A stretch of DNA of 64,000 nt from Peribacillus deserti (GCF_016909175.1 NZ_JAFBFI010000012.1:1-64000); one strand, 5' to 3'; positions 44,569 through 57,415 are shown, numbered from the stretch's first letter. Notes: generated by a model from the sequence alone, not told the origin. Numbers and translations are program-made.

Positions 44569-45580
44569 ATGGAACTACAAGTTGCCAAAGTATTTACTGA
44601 GGAAATCTTACACACAGGCTGCTGGCTTTTTTACGGGGATAACGGCCGTTTAAAGAGACTTGGGGATTTTGAAAATTATATTTATGAAACTGAAGTGGAT
44701 GGAGAAACTAGAATACTTAGATTTGTTCATTCTTCTCACAGAAGCCAGGAGCATAAAAAGGCCGAGGTGGACTGGGTTGAATATTTACACCGAAATGGAG
44801 CACCTGTATATCAGCACTATTCTTCGATAAACCAAGCTCACATTGAGACTCTTAAGGCTGCTGACGGAACGGAATTTTTTATAAGCTGTTTTGAAAAACT
44901 GCCTGGAAACCGAATTTCCTGGAAGGATATCGAGAAGAATCCACATATTGCGTATATCTGGGGAAAGTCACTTGGAATGCTGAATCGTCTTTCTAAGAAT
45001 TACAATAATGGGGGCCGTTCCGTCCGTCCACAATGGGATGAAGAAGAGCTATTTGACATCGAACGCTTTAAACCAGGAATAGAGCAGGACACTCTAAACT
45101 ATAGGAACGAAATACTGGTGCAAATCCGGTCTTTTCCGAAAAATCAGGAGACTTATGGCTTGATTCATTCAGATCTGCATAATGGAAACTTCCTATTTCA
45201 TCAAGGCAGGATACATTGATGACAGCTCCTATCACTGGTTTGCAAGCGACATTGCCATGCCTCTTTATTATATTGTCATGCAGAGAGACTTAAGCACAAA
45301 AGAAAACAGGCCGGAATTTATTTATTCTTTTCTAAAATCGTTTTTAGACGGCTATAGTACTGAAAATAAACTGCCTGAAAAATTAGGGGATTCGATTCCT
45401 TTATTTTTAAGACTCAGAGATGTAGTTCTGCTGTCCGTCTTATACAAGAAACTCGATTTTGAGAATCTGGATAAAAACGATGAGGTCTTTTTCAATACTA
45501 TAAAAGGCAGGGTGGATAACAGGGAAGTAATATTGAATTTGGATATGGATTTTTATAAACAGATAGAAAAGCAGAAGTGA
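44569..45580 (+). pseudogene. Aminoglycoside-phosphotransferase-like kinase gene, frameshifted
   Basis: The first frame (44569-45219) carries the kinase N-lobe and the catalytic loop GLIHSDLHNGNFLF (HxDxxxxN). After QGRIH it stops at once. The second frame continues from about 45216 with DDSSYHWFASDIAMPLYY, the usual sequence just after the metal-binding Asp, and runs to 45580. Between RIH and DDSS one expects about LIDF, so I infer an 11-base loss that removed the metal-binding aspartate region and shifted the frame. The product should be inactive. Confidence 0.8.
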
Positions 45581-45612
45581 AACCGGTGCCAAAAAATGGC
45601 ACTGGTTTTCTT
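45580..45612 (+). terminator. Terminator after the kinase pseudogene
   Basis: AAACCGGTGCCA (45580-45591) pairs with TGGCACTGGTTT (45597-45608), followed by TCTTATTT. Confidence 0.75.
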
Positions 45613-45729
45613 ATTTAATCAGCGGTTTAACAAAATAAAGCGATAGACTGGGTTGTTTTAGGTCAAAATATACCTTACAGAATTCATGCTTAACAGGATT
45701 AGATAATTAACAAAGAGACAGGTGAAAAA

Positions 45730-47384
<1,655 letters not shown>

Positions 47385-47534
47385 AGAGGTACAGGCCGGG
47401 CAGCTGGTCTGTATTATTTCGTTTGAATCTAACATATATTTCTACTATAAAATACATGTGTATCAAAGACATAGCCTGATTGGAAGCTTTAGTTTTAATC
47501 TCTTATAGCCTCTATTAGCTAATTTTCACCGATG

Positions 47535-47690
47535 CTATTTATCTAAAAATCGGTTCTCGTACCAATCATCCTGATTGAATATATCCTGTAATGCTTCGTA
47601 TTTAATAATTTATATATTTATGGCCAATCCTCCAAATCACAGGATGCTCAGCGATTTCCCTGGCAAGAGCGCGGTTCTTTTTTAAAAAAC
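47535..47690 (-). pseudogene. Degenerate coding remnant
   Basis: On the minus strand one frame reads NRALAREIAEHPVIWRIGHK and then shifts into another reading KYEALQDIFNQDDWYENRFL, ending at a stop at 47535. Both pieces look like protein, but there is no start or ribosome site. The family is not recognised. The rest of 47385-47772 is AT-rich, with no gene. Confidence 0.4.
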
Positions 47691-47772
47691 TATAAGAAAA
47701 TTCAAACAAACAGTATTCATTCCAGCAAAAAGCGATTAAAATTAAAGTTAAAAACTTAGGTGGGTATTTTTT

Positions 47773-48699
47773 ATGGAAAAATATAAAGGCTATCTTATGG
47801 TGGTTGTGGCCGCTTCATTATGGGGTGTTTCGGGGACGGCGGCACAATATGTGTTTGATCATTCTGATGTTTCCATGAAATGGCTTGTGAGTGTAAGAAT
47901 GCTTATATCAGGTCTATTATTTATTGCATTTTCCTATTATGGAAAAGAAAGAAAAGAAATTTGGAGTGTGTGGAAGTCAAAAAAATCTGCCTTTCAAATT
48001 TTATTCTTCGGTCTGGCCGGAATGCTGGCCGTCCAATATACGTATTTCGCTTCGATTGACGAGGGGAACGCTGCAGTTGCCACTCTTTTGCAATACTTAG
48101 CTCCTGTGTTTATTATGATCTATTTTTTGGTGGTATTTAAAAAAGTACCCAGCAGGTTTGAGATGATTTCCTTAGTACTGGCGTTAATGGGCACCTTTTT
48201 GCTGCTTACAAACGGAGCATCGGAAAATTTAACGGTACCTGCTGCATGTATTATATGGGGAATTATCTCTGGAGTCTCGCTGGCCTTTTACACATTATAT
48301 TCCGGTAAGCTCATTCGTACCTACCCATCCATTATTGTGGTTGGATGGGGAATGCTGATTGGCGGGACGACTATGATGTTTATTAAGGCTCCTTGGGATT
48401 TTGATCCCGCAGGGTGGACTTTTACTACTATTGGCTTAATTATATTTGTGATTCTTTTTGGGACGCTTGTTCCTTTTTTTCTGTTTATTGACAGTATGCG
48501 ATATATTACCGCAAAAGAATCCAGTCTATTAGCCTGTGCTGAACCACTTTCTGCTGTGTTATCATCGGTCGTGTGGCTCGGTGTCCCTTTTGGATTATAC
48601 CAGGGATTAGGTGGAGGGGCGATCATCATTATGGTAGTGCTGCTTACGCTTAAGCCAAAAGAAAGTAAGAAAAAAATGTCGGAAAATGTAAATTATTAA
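47773..48699 (+). CDS. EamA-family membrane transporter (DMT superfamily)
   Basis: 308 residues with ten membrane helices in two EamA repeats. Landmarks are VVVAASLWGVSGTAAQYVFD, the end-of-repeat FFGLAGMLAVQYTYFASIDEG followed by AAVATLLQYLAPVFI, and SLLACAEPLSAVLSSVVWLG. Relatives export amino acids or other metabolites; the substrate is unknown. The tail is Lys-rich and cytoplasmic. It is followed by an unrelated gene 95 nt on. Confidence 0.9.
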   Translation: MEKYKGYLMVVVAASLWGVSGTAAQYVFDHSDVSMKWLVSVRMLISGLLFIAFSYYGKERKEIWSVWKSKKSAFQILFFGLAGMLAVQYTYFASIDEGNAAVATLLQYLAPVFIMIYFLVVFKKVPSRFEMISLVLALMGTFLLLTNGASENLTVPAACIIWGIISGVSLAFYTLYSGKLIRTYPSIIVVGWGMLIGGTTMMFIKAPWDFDPAGWTFTTIGLIIFVILFGTLVPFFLFIDSMRYITAKESSLLACAEPLSAVLSSVVWLGVPFGLYQGLGGGAIIIMVVLLTLKPKESKKKMSENVNY

Positions 48700-48793
48700 T
48701 CTATTAAAATAATTTTTTTGTAGAAAAAAGGGATATTTAGGAAAAAGGAGAATAGATAATAATAGATTAATTTTACGTCAAGGAGAATAGAAA

Positions 48794-50323
48794 GTGACAA
48801 AACGAGCCTATTTTTACCCCGTAGTGATTTTAGCTATACTATTAGCAATGTTATTTGCAGAAAATATTCGCTTGGAAACTAAGCTTCCAAGTGACGGCTG
48901 GAGCCGATCTTATAATTTTAAGGCCGAATCTTCAACACTTGCTAAACCATTTATTCAAAATAACAGTGTCTTTTTCTCGGAGGATAAACAAATAGCTGAG
49001 ATTACCTGCAAAGACGCGATGGAATGTACGAAAACAATAAAAGCAAAGATAGCAGTACCTGGGAACGCAGAAATTTGGGTGAAAGATAATACCGTGGTGT
49101 ATCAGGACGATACAAACCTATTTGTTATGAAAAATGGTAAAACTTCGCAGGTTGTTGCGGACGTTACATATGTAAGGACTGGTGAAAATCATGTTTTGTA
49201 TTGGAAAGAGCAGAATCTTTTTGAACTTAATCCGAGCACAACTAAATCTAAATTAGTCTCAACTTTTGACCACCCGATTGCAGATATCTCTTTCTTTAAT
49301 AACAGCTTTGTAACCGCCGTAGAAATGGATCGAGGAAAATTTAGATTAACCTATTTTGAAGCTAATGGAAACAGCTATAAGACAAGCCCATTGCCGGACA
49401 TAACGTTTACTGATAATGAAAGTCTTGAAGGCTTCAAGTATAGCCGGCAGGGAAACAGCCTGTCATTCATGCTGAATACAATGAGGCTGTCACAAGGGAA
49501 TAAAGCATACAATCTGCTCGAATTCACTCAAGCTTTAAATGATGATCAGAAAACACCAGAACTACATAAAGTGGAGCTGGCTGATTATCAAACCGGAATT
49601 TCTTTAGCTAATCCGAGAAATATGAACTTCAGGCAGACACAATCTGGTGGAGAACTGCTGTTTACGGCATACGGCAGCAGATTCTCCAAATATGAAGGGT
49701 ATAACTTATATACAGCAGAGAAGGTTGAAAGCACTTGGAAGGCTAAGCGTGTCAGTACAACCAAGGATCTTCCGGTACAGCCATTTTGGCTGGGAAATGA
49801 TAAAATCATGTGGACTAACTTTTCAGGAAAAGTAAACACTCTTCATGGTGCTTCGTCTAATAAAGAAGCCATCCAGAAAAGTGAAAAGATTACCACAGAA
49901 GATCTTAAATTTGCGGCCTCTAATACTGTCTCAGGAGGGTTTGGGAGCTTTATCATTCTTCTGTTTACCATGCTCTGGATAGTATTGCCCTGTATTTACT
50001 TTGGTGTTCTATTCTTTGTTAAAGGTAATTTATTTGAAGATGAAACCAAAGGATGGATTATCCTTATTCCAATTCTTCTCTTTACTATAAGTCAGCTTTA
50101 TACCTTTAACACGAGTTTTAGGAAAGAAAGTTATATATTTGCACCGGATTATCTAACCTTCCAGGGAAGCTTCATAGTCTGGCCGGTCATTATCGCACTC
50201 ATATCCTGGGGAATTTTAAAAATAAGCAAAATTAAAGAAGTAAACCCAGCGGGAAAATTCTTTTACTTTGCGGTTGTTGATACATTGATTATCGTATTAT
50301 TAATAGGACCTTATGTTTTGTAA
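48794..50323 (+). CDS. Large membrane protein with extracytoplasmic beta-rich domain, unknown
   Basis: 509 residues from a GTG 7 nt after AAGGAGAA. One N-terminal membrane helix (about 5-22) is followed by about 350 residues of beta-rich sequence with regularly spaced short strands (DNTVVYQDDTNLFVMKNGK; HVLYWKEQNLFELN), a look of a beta-propeller. The last 130 residues hold four membrane helices. The large domain should lie outside the cell. I do not recognise the family; a sensor or assembly factor is possible. Single gene with terminator at 50345. Confidence 0.7.
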   Translation: MTKRAYFYPVVILAILLAMLFAENIRLETKLPSDGWSRSYNFKAESSTLAKPFIQNNSVFFSEDKQIAEITCKDAMECTKTIKAKIAVPGNAEIWVKDNTVVYQDDTNLFVMKNGKTSQVVADVTYVRTGENHVLYWKEQNLFELNPSTTKSKLVSTFDHPIADISFFNNSFVTAVEMDRGKFRLTYFEANGNSYKTSPLPDITFTDNESLEGFKYSRQGNSLSFMLNTMRLSQGNKAYNLLEFTQALNDDQKTPELHKVELADYQTGISLANPRNMNFRQTQSGGELLFTAYGSRFSKYEGYNLYTAEKVESTWKAKRVSTTKDLPVQPFWLGNDKIMWTNFSGKVNTLHGASSNKEAIQKSEKITTEDLKFAASNTVSGGFGSFIILLFTMLWIVLPCIYFGVLFFVKGNLFEDETKGWIILIPILLFTISQLYTFNTSFRKESYIFAPDYLTFQGSFIVWPVIIALISWGILKISKIKEVNPAGKFFYFAVVDTLIIVLLIGPYVL

Positions 50324-50344
50324 TGATGTTTTATAGTACGGCTA

Positions 50345-50373
50345 AAGAACTGCACACTGCAGTTCTTTTTTTT
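50345..50373 (+). terminator. Terminator after the 509-residue protein
   Basis: AAGAACTGCA (50345-50354) pairs with TGCAGTTCTT (50358-50367) around CAC, followed by TTTTTT. Confidence 0.9.
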
Positions 50374-50467
50374 ATGTCAACTTCTCAGGGATAGCAGCCT
50401 ATACAAACTCAGGATAAATATCATAGTTTGTAGTGTATTCCAGAAATAAAAATGAGGAGGAAACATC

Positions 50468-50773
50468 ATGCAGCAGCAACTAATCGATTATGAAATTAAT
50501 GAACATGACGAAAGAAGACGTCCATTTGGCTTTGGAGGCTTTGGGAGACCTGGATTTGGATTTGGCAGACCAGGGTTTGGATTTGGCAGACCTGGATTCG
50601 GCTTTGGCCGTCCATTTGGCTTTGGAGGATTCGGCGCGGGGTTAATAGGCGGTCTGGCTCTAGGGGCTGCGTTAACTCCGGGATATGGCTATGGCTATGG
50701 GTACCCGTACTATCCATATCCGTACCCGTACCCGTATTATGGTTATGGATATGGATATCCTTATTATATCTAA
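50468..50773 (+). CDS. Gly/Phe/Tyr-rich repeat protein, probably spore-coat type
   Basis: 101 residues. After a polar start (MQQQLIDYEINEHDERRR) come four tandem GFGRPGF-type repeats, a short hydrophobic stretch (AGLIGGLALGAAL) and a run of GYGYPYYPYPYP repeats to the end. Such low-complexity, aromatic and glycine-rich proteins are common in Bacillus spore coats and exosporia, where tyrosines may be cross-linked; the assignment is by composition only. GAGGAGG lies 8 nt before the ATG. Confidence 0.7.
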   Translation: MQQQLIDYEINEHDERRRPFGFGGFGRPGFGFGRPGFGFGRPGFGFGRPFGFGGFGAGLIGGLALGAALTPGYGYGYGYPYYPYPYPYPYYGYGYGYPYYI

Positions 50774-50778
50774 TTTGC

Positions 50779-50812
50779 AACCGGCCCCTTGAAGAAAGGG
50801 CCGGTTTCCTAA
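50779..50812 (+). terminator. Hairpin after the Gly/Tyr-rich gene
   Basis: AACCGGCCC (50779-50787) pairs perfectly with GGGCCGGTT (50798-50806); the T tract is short. Confidence 0.7.
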
Positions 50813-50997
50813 TTCCAATTAGAAAAGAGAACATGAAACAGCTTTCTGATGACAATAAAGAGAAACCGAAGAGGAAGCATACTATTTCAAATATGATGCT
50901 TCCTAAAGCTTCAGCTCCTAATTTCTTTATAAAGCGGCTCTTTTTCTTCCTTTTTTATTTTCATAAGTACCAATCCATAGCTAGAAAATCGTTTACA

Positions 50998-51231
50998 TCA
51001 CAGCCGGTTTTTTTCATATTGATAGCTGTAACTCTTAAAGAAATAACGGAAATCATCATAAAAAATCGTCTGGTCCTGTGAAAAATCATACATAGATAAG
51101 AATGAAATGATCACATCCTCGTCTTTTATATGGTCAAAAAGGCCTGTTAATTGAAACTGATAGCTGAATTGGTCGAAGAGGCAGGAATAAAACTCCTGTT
51201 CAAATATGGCTTTAACTTGCGATATTTCCAT
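50998..51231 (-). CDS. Small acidic/aromatic protein, unknown
   Basis: 77 residues from the ATG at 51231 (MEISQVKAIFEQEF), 5-6 nt after TTGGAGGTGG. The sequence is rich in Phe, Tyr, Asp and Gln (FSMYDFSQDQTIFYDDF-like stretches) with no membrane helix or signal. I do not recognise the family. It lies downstream of the ABC-F gene on the same strand, but the terminator at 51284 separates them. Confidence 0.65.
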   Translation of the reverse strand: MEISQVKAIFEQEFYSCLFDQFSYQFQLTGLFDHIKDEDVIISFLSMYDFSQDQTIFYDDFRYFFKSYSYQYEKNRL

Positions 51232-51283
51232 GTGTACCACCTCCAATGATTAGTATGGGAGGGTTGAACCCGTTTTAAACGAA

Positions 51284-51312
51284 AAAACCGGCCCAAAAGG
51301 ACCGGTTTTCTT
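51284..51312 (-). terminator. Terminator of the ABC-F gene
   Basis: AAAACCGG (51284-51291) and CCGGTTTT (51302-51309); on the minus strand it runs into TTTTTTCG. Confidence 0.8.
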
Positions 51313-51320
51313 ATAGCTGA

Positions 51321-53003
<1,683 letters not shown>

Positions 53004-53699
53004 TTAACCCTTGAGATACTTTACAGGGAGTAATGTTTCCACTGCTTCACCGTTGAAGTGTTCAACTCTGTATGCTTTGGCCTTAGGTCTCGAGCTTACC
53101 GCCTGATACAAATCAGTTCCTATATAATGAAGGGCAGTTCCATCATCTACTCCAAATCCATTCTTTAGTTTCTGATATTTAATACTATGTGTATATACGG
53201 GTCTCCGCTCTTCCTCGCCATCATAATGCGGACAGTTGCTTCCAGGAAGGAAACCGAGTGCTTTAATTCCTGTCAAGGCCACGAACGAATCGGTTACTCC
53301 TTCTTCAAACCAGCAAATGGATCCAGAACTGATTCCAGACATCACAATTCCTTCATTCCATGCTTTGAATAATATAGAATCAAGTCCCCAATCTTTCCAT
53401 ATAGCAAGAAGATTTTTCGTGTTTCGACCCCCAACAAAGATGATGTCTTTCTCCATTACGAAACTTTCAAGGTCGCAAGAAGGCGGCTTTAACAGGGAAA
53501 GGTGAGAGGGTGTACAGTCATATTTGTTAAAAGAATGATAAAATCGCTGAATATAATTTTCAGAGTCACAGCTGGCCGTTCCAATAAAACAAATTCGGGG
53601 TGCAGGTTATAGGCTTTTAGACAAAATGTAAAGATCGAGCAATGGATTTTCAGGTTCCATCGAGAAACCTCCGCCGCCCAGTGCTATGATTTGTTTCAA
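53004..53699 (-). pseudogene. Peptidase E (S51) gene with an internal stop
   Basis: From a TTG at 53699 behind GGAGGAGGG the frame reads IIALGGGGFSMEPENPLLDL..., hits TAA at codon 31 (53607-53609), then stays open in the same frame: APRICFIGTAS, FVGGRNTKNLL, the nucleophile motif MSGISSGSICWF and the usual end. Together these make 231 codons, the normal length of aspartyl-dipeptidase-like S51 proteins. Only the nonsense codon spoils it. It could be a recent mutation, a sequencing error or read-through; the ATG at 53456 would give a piece without the N-terminal third. Confidence 0.8.
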
Positions 53700-54159
53700 A
53701 ATATCCCTCCTCCGTTAATGTTTTGACGTACTTAAGAAAATCTGACGTTGAAATCGGTTTCGGCGGTTATTTTACATTCATTTTATAAAAAATAGTGATA
53801 GAGCTTTATTACTGAGTCGGCTGTTAAACTCATTTAAGGGCCAAGAGAAAGCGAGTGCCCTTCGCTGCAATAAACAGGCAAGTTGAACTGAGCTAAAAAA
53901 GTTATAGTTAGCCCTCATAATCTACAAATATTCTATTATGATTATTGCTGTCGAATGCATTCTAAATGGAGGGAGGATTAATGTTTAGTCCTATGAGGAA
54001 TCTTCCATTATTTTAAAAAATAGTAGAAAAATAAAAAACTGTATCGATTTCCCAAAAAAGACTCATGAAATTAATAAAGCTATGACGAGAATGTCAAAAA
54101 ATAGCTAATACGCTGAGGAAAGTTAGAAGTTTAGTTAAATGTGGCTGGCTTAAGATGTG

Positions 54160-54304
54160 TTTATGCTTATGTTTTAGTGTTTTATGCTTGGGTTTTGAAG
54201 ATTTATGCTTATGTTTCCGGGTTTTATGCTTAAGAATGGAAGTTGTATGCTTATGACTTAGCATTTATGCTTATATCAATCTCTTTATGCTCCATACTTA
54301 ATTC
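54160..54304 (+). repeat. Short-period array, 7 units of 20-21 bp, keyword TTTATGCTTA
   Basis: TTTATGC (once TGTATGC) starts at 54160, 54181, 54202, 54223, 54244, 54264 and 54284, spacing 21, 21, 21, 21, 20, 20. The first ten bases are nearly constant, the rest of each unit variable. It lies in an 800 bp gap (53700-54502) with no gene. The keyword ATGCTTA also appears three times at 20401-20446. Confidence 0.8.
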
Positions 54305-54481
54305 TTTTCAGTCCTAGCCGCCTTTCCCCCGAATTTTGTACTGCGATTATAAAACTTTTGTTTTAATTATTTATTCAAGCCTTCCTTTTATTCCAATATT
54401 AAAGAGTTCTGTTAAGACCAGGACCCAGATAAACAGGTTTATACACTTTACAGTTCACCAGATTTTATATAACAAAGAAAA

Positions 54482-54510
54482 AAAGCTAATCCATATATTC
54501 GATTAGCTTT
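54482..54510 (-). terminator. Terminator of the 39-residue gene
   Basis: AAAGCTAATC (54482-54491) pairs with GATTAGCTTT (54501-54510); on the minus strand it runs into TTTTTTTC. It overlaps the gene's stop codon. Confidence 0.85.
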
Positions 54511-54622
54511 CGGTTTCGTTTTCCTTTGCTGATACATGTTCAAATAATTGAGATATGTAACTCTTTAACTCAAAACCTTCTTCATTAGTAAATTCTGTTA
54601 GTGATACATTTTCATGTCTCAT
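54503..54622 (-). CDS. 39-residue acidic protein, unknown
   Basis: The frame from the ATG at 54622 begins MRHENVSLTEFTNEEG, continues FELKSYISQLFEHVS and ends AKENETES. TAGGAGGAA lies 7 nt upstream and a terminator overlaps the stop, so it has all marks of an expressed small gene. It has no hydrophobic helix, no cysteine and no signal peptide. I do not recognise a family; a regulatory or signalling peptide is possible. Confidence 0.65.
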   Translation of the reverse strand: MRHENVSLTEFTNEEGFELKSYISQLFEHVSAKENETES

Positions 54623-54739
54623 TTTTAAATTCCTCCTAAATTTTATTGTTAGTATTGTAATACCCATCTATTAATCTTTTATTCATCCAGTTTTTAGAAT
54701 AATCTTTTTTATGCTTATTTTTAGCCTCTATTAAACCTG

Positions 54740-54835
54740 CCTAATGAGTTTGGCTGCCTGCTTTTCTCCGCCGATCTGGGAGCCTTCCTCTGTAGATAAC
54801 GCCTGCGGGGTGTCCCTAGACGCGCTTTCCCACAA
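54740..54835 (-). repeat. GC-richer intergenic repeat of a type common in Bacillaceae, copy 1
   Basis: On the minus strand it reads GGGAAAGCGCG, ACACCCCGCAGGCG and CGGCGGAGAAAAGC. The blocks GGGAAAGC, ACCCCGCAGGCG and a GGAGGCTC-like block resemble the stretches at 57750-57856 and 63280-63390. The rest of 54623-55025 is AT-rich, with no gene. Confidence 0.5.
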
Positions 54836-55025
54836 TTTTTGGCGTTTCCGGTAGTGCCATATTAAAAGTAAACTTTTACACAGCCTATTTTGAAATATAT
54901 TTTTAAAATACATTGCAAACAACTAAATTTTCTGATAATATAAATTTCCGCGATTTCACTGTTACACCGCTTACAATTGTGTTTTCTCCACCATAGTCCG
55001 CGAAAACGAAGGGAGAAAATGAGTC

Positions 55026-57278
55026 ATGGAACAGCATCCTGATTTTGTTAAAGAGAGTCAGCGTCTTGATTTTACAAAGAGGTATATGGACGTAGTAATT
55101 GAAACAGCACAAAGCAGTAAAGATCAATTTAAGAAGAACATGGAAAAAGTCTTTGGCGACGCAGACTGGCTGGAAACAGGCGGTTATGGTGAACTCTTAA
55201 CAAATGCCAGCTTTTTCGAAATGTCAATGGCTGAATTGGAGAGCCTCCGGCGTGCTAAGGATAAGCCCTATTTTGCCCGAGTTGATTTTACCAGAGATGG
55301 ACATGAAAAGCAGGAAGTCCTTTACTTTGGAAAAACCTCTCTCTACCAGAGGGAAAATCAGGAGCAGATTATTGTAGATTGGCGATCCCCTATTGCAAAC
55401 CTCTATTATGAAGGAAGAGTAGGCGAAGTCAGCTATGAAGCGGAAGGAGAAGAATTTCAGGGTAATATCGATCTGAAAAGGCAGCTGATGATCGAGGACG
55501 GGATTCTCACGGATGTCCGAGATATTGATTTAACAACTACTGATGAACTTCTACAAGATTCACTTTCCAAAAGTTCGAGCAACAGACTGACAGAAATTGT
55601 TGCCACGATCCAGGAAGAACAAAACCGGATTATAAGGGCCGACCTAAATAAGCCTATTATTGTTCAGGGTGCCGCAGGAAGCGGAAAAACCACTATTGCA
55701 CTTCACAGAATCTCCTACTTTATCTATCATTACCGAGACCAGTTTGACCCCCGGCATATGATGATTATTGCACCCAGCCGACTTTTCATAGACTACATAT
55801 CTGAGGCGCTTCCCGAACTCGGAGTTGAAAAAGTAAAACAGTTTACCTTTAGTGAATACGTACAGCAGGCAATCGGAAAGAAGCTGAAATTAAAAGAAGA
55901 TAATAAACTAATCCGGCTGTTAGAACAGGGAAACTCAGCGGCTGAAGAGGAAGCGCTCATTTCCGGAATTAAAGGTTCAGAAATGTATAAGAATATCATC
56001 GATGCTTATCTAAAAGATGTGTACCAGCGTTTTAATCCAAAAGAAGACTTTTATGTAGACAAGTACCGTTTATATTCGGCGAAGAAATTTAAGTTATTGT
56101 TTAATAAGGAATACTGGTATCTTCCGCTCTTCAGCCGTTTGGATAAAATGAAAAACCTTCTCCAGAACCAGGTTCGTGCGAATAAAAAGCTGATGGTTGA
56201 GGGTGTAGAAAAGTATTTTGACGAAAGATTGGATCGCGCCCTTTTCAGCCGGCTGGAGCCCGAAAAGCGGAAAGAACTAGTCACAAATGCACTGGATAAG
56301 AAGCAGGAACGGGTGGAAGAAGTTCAGACTGCCATTAAGGTTTCGCTTCGAAATTATATGAAGCAATTTGAAAAGAAGCCTACACTTCAATATTATCAAG
56401 AGCTTTTTGAAGATGAAGAACAATTCATGAAGTACGCTGACGGGAAATTACCAAAATCGGAGGCGCAGTTAATCTGCAGATATAATCAAGACCTTTTCAA
56501 AAGAAAAATGTATGAACTAGAGGATCTTGGCCCTATTCTTTATCTCCATTCCAAGCTTTACGGAGTAAATAAAGAAAATAGAGCAAAAAATATTGTAATA
56601 GATGAAGCGCAGGATTACAGCTTCATGCAGCTGCTTTCCTTAAAGACAGCAAGCGATACAGATATGTTTACACTTGTGGGAGATCTGGCACAGGGAATTC
56701 ATTCTTATAGAGGCTTGGATTCATGGGAAACGATACAACAGAAGGTCTTTCCAAGGGCAATATATTCTGAACTTCAAAAGAGCTACAGAACGACCGTGGA
56801 AATTATGAATGAGGCCAATAAGCTGCTGGAATTCCTCCCCTATCAGTTTCCAAAGGTAGAGCCTGTGGTAAGACATGGTGTGCCTCCTGAATTTACAGCG
56901 CTGGAAAATGATGAGGATTATTGTGAACATCTGCTCTTAAAGCTGGACAAATTAAAGGGGGAAAATTTAAAAACCTTTGCCATCATCTGCAAGACCATGA
57001 AGGACAGCCAAAAACTCTATCAATTATTAAAGGATAATGGAAAGCATCCTGTTAAATTGCTTCAAGAACAAGAATCCATTCCAAAGGACCAGACTGTGAT
57101 CCTGCCTTCATACTTATCAAAAGGACTGGAGTTTGATGCTGTGCTGGCAGTCTCATTAGAGGAAGCATACAATAAAGATAATGAGCTGGATATTAAGCTC
57201 CTTTATGTTACGATGACCCGCCCTTTGCACCGGCTGTATTTTTTTGGGAAAAGAAGAGAAGACTTTCTTATAAGTTAG
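55026..57278 (+). CDS. helD: HelD, RNA-polymerase recycling ATPase (UvrD-like)
   Basis: 750 residues. The N-terminal coiled-coil arm (to about 200) inserts into RNA polymerase; the superfamily 1 core carries Walker A VQGAAGSGKTTIALHR, Walker B NIVIDEAQDYSFMQLL, VGDLAQGIHSYRG and the late MTRPLHRLYFF. HelD removes stalled RNA polymerase from DNA and frees it for new rounds. GGGAGAAAATGAGTC precedes the ATG. It is monogenic; a 9 bp hairpin without T run overlaps its stop (57256-57285). Confidence 0.93.
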   Translation: MEQHPDFVKESQRLDFTKRYMDVVIETAQSSKDQFKKNMEKVFGDADWLETGGYGELLTNASFFEMSMAELESLRRAKDKPYFARVDFTRDGHEKQEVLYFGKTSLYQRENQEQIIVDWRSPIANLYYEGRVGEVSYEAEGEEFQGNIDLKRQLMIEDGILTDVRDIDLTTTDELLQDSLSKSSSNRLTEIVATIQEEQNRIIRADLNKPIIVQGAAGSGKTTIALHRISYFIYHYRDQFDPRHMMIIAPSRLFIDYISEALPELGVEKVKQFTFSEYVQQAIGKKLKLKEDNKLIRLLEQGNSAAEEEALISGIKGSEMYKNIIDAYLKDVYQRFNPKEDFYVDKYRLYSAKKFKLLFNKEYWYLPLFSRLDKMKNLLQNQVRANKKLMVEGVEKYFDERLDRALFSRLEPEKRKELVTNALDKKQERVEEVQTAIKVSLRNYMKQFEKKPTLQYYQELFEDEEQFMKYADGKLPKSEAQLICRYNQDLFKRKMYELEDLGPILYLHSKLYGVNKENRAKNIVIDEAQDYSFMQLLSLKTASDTDMFTLVGDLAQGIHSYRGLDSWETIQQKVFPRAIYSELQKSYRTTVEIMNEANKLLEFLPYQFPKVEPVVRHGVPPEFTALENDEDYCEHLLLKLDKLKGENLKTFAIICKTMKDSQKLYQLLKDNGKHPVKLLQEQESIPKDQTVILPSYLSKGLEFDAVLAVSLEEAYNKDNELDIKLLYVTMTRPLHRLYFFGKRREDFLIS

Positions 57279-57391
57279 TCTTCTCCATTCCTGTTATTGA
57301 CTTTTATTTCACACCCAGCTATCCTTATACATATATTGAAAAATATAGAATATTAAATCAATAATAAACCATAACTAAAGGGGTTTGTTTT

Positions 57392-57415
57392 ATGTCTGGT
57401 GTTATTCTTAACTAA
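57392..57415 (+). CDS. Putative leader peptide upstream of the mutS2-like gene
   Basis: ATG TCT GGT GTT ATT CTT AAC TAA encodes MSGVILN. AAAGGGG lies about 9 nt upstream. Its 3' end, ATTCTTAACT (57404-57413), is the exact complement of AGTTAAGAAT at 57530-57539, so a ribosome on this frame would block that pairing. Two terminators follow before the next gene. Small leaders of this design control ribosome-protection genes; here it is only a proposal. Confidence 0.4.
   Translation: MSGVILN

Noticed and set aside
50833-51081. 82-codon plus-strand frame after the Gly/Tyr-rich gene
   Set aside because: It overlaps the better-supported minus-strand gene with AGGAGG-type site at 51231 and has no ribosome site.
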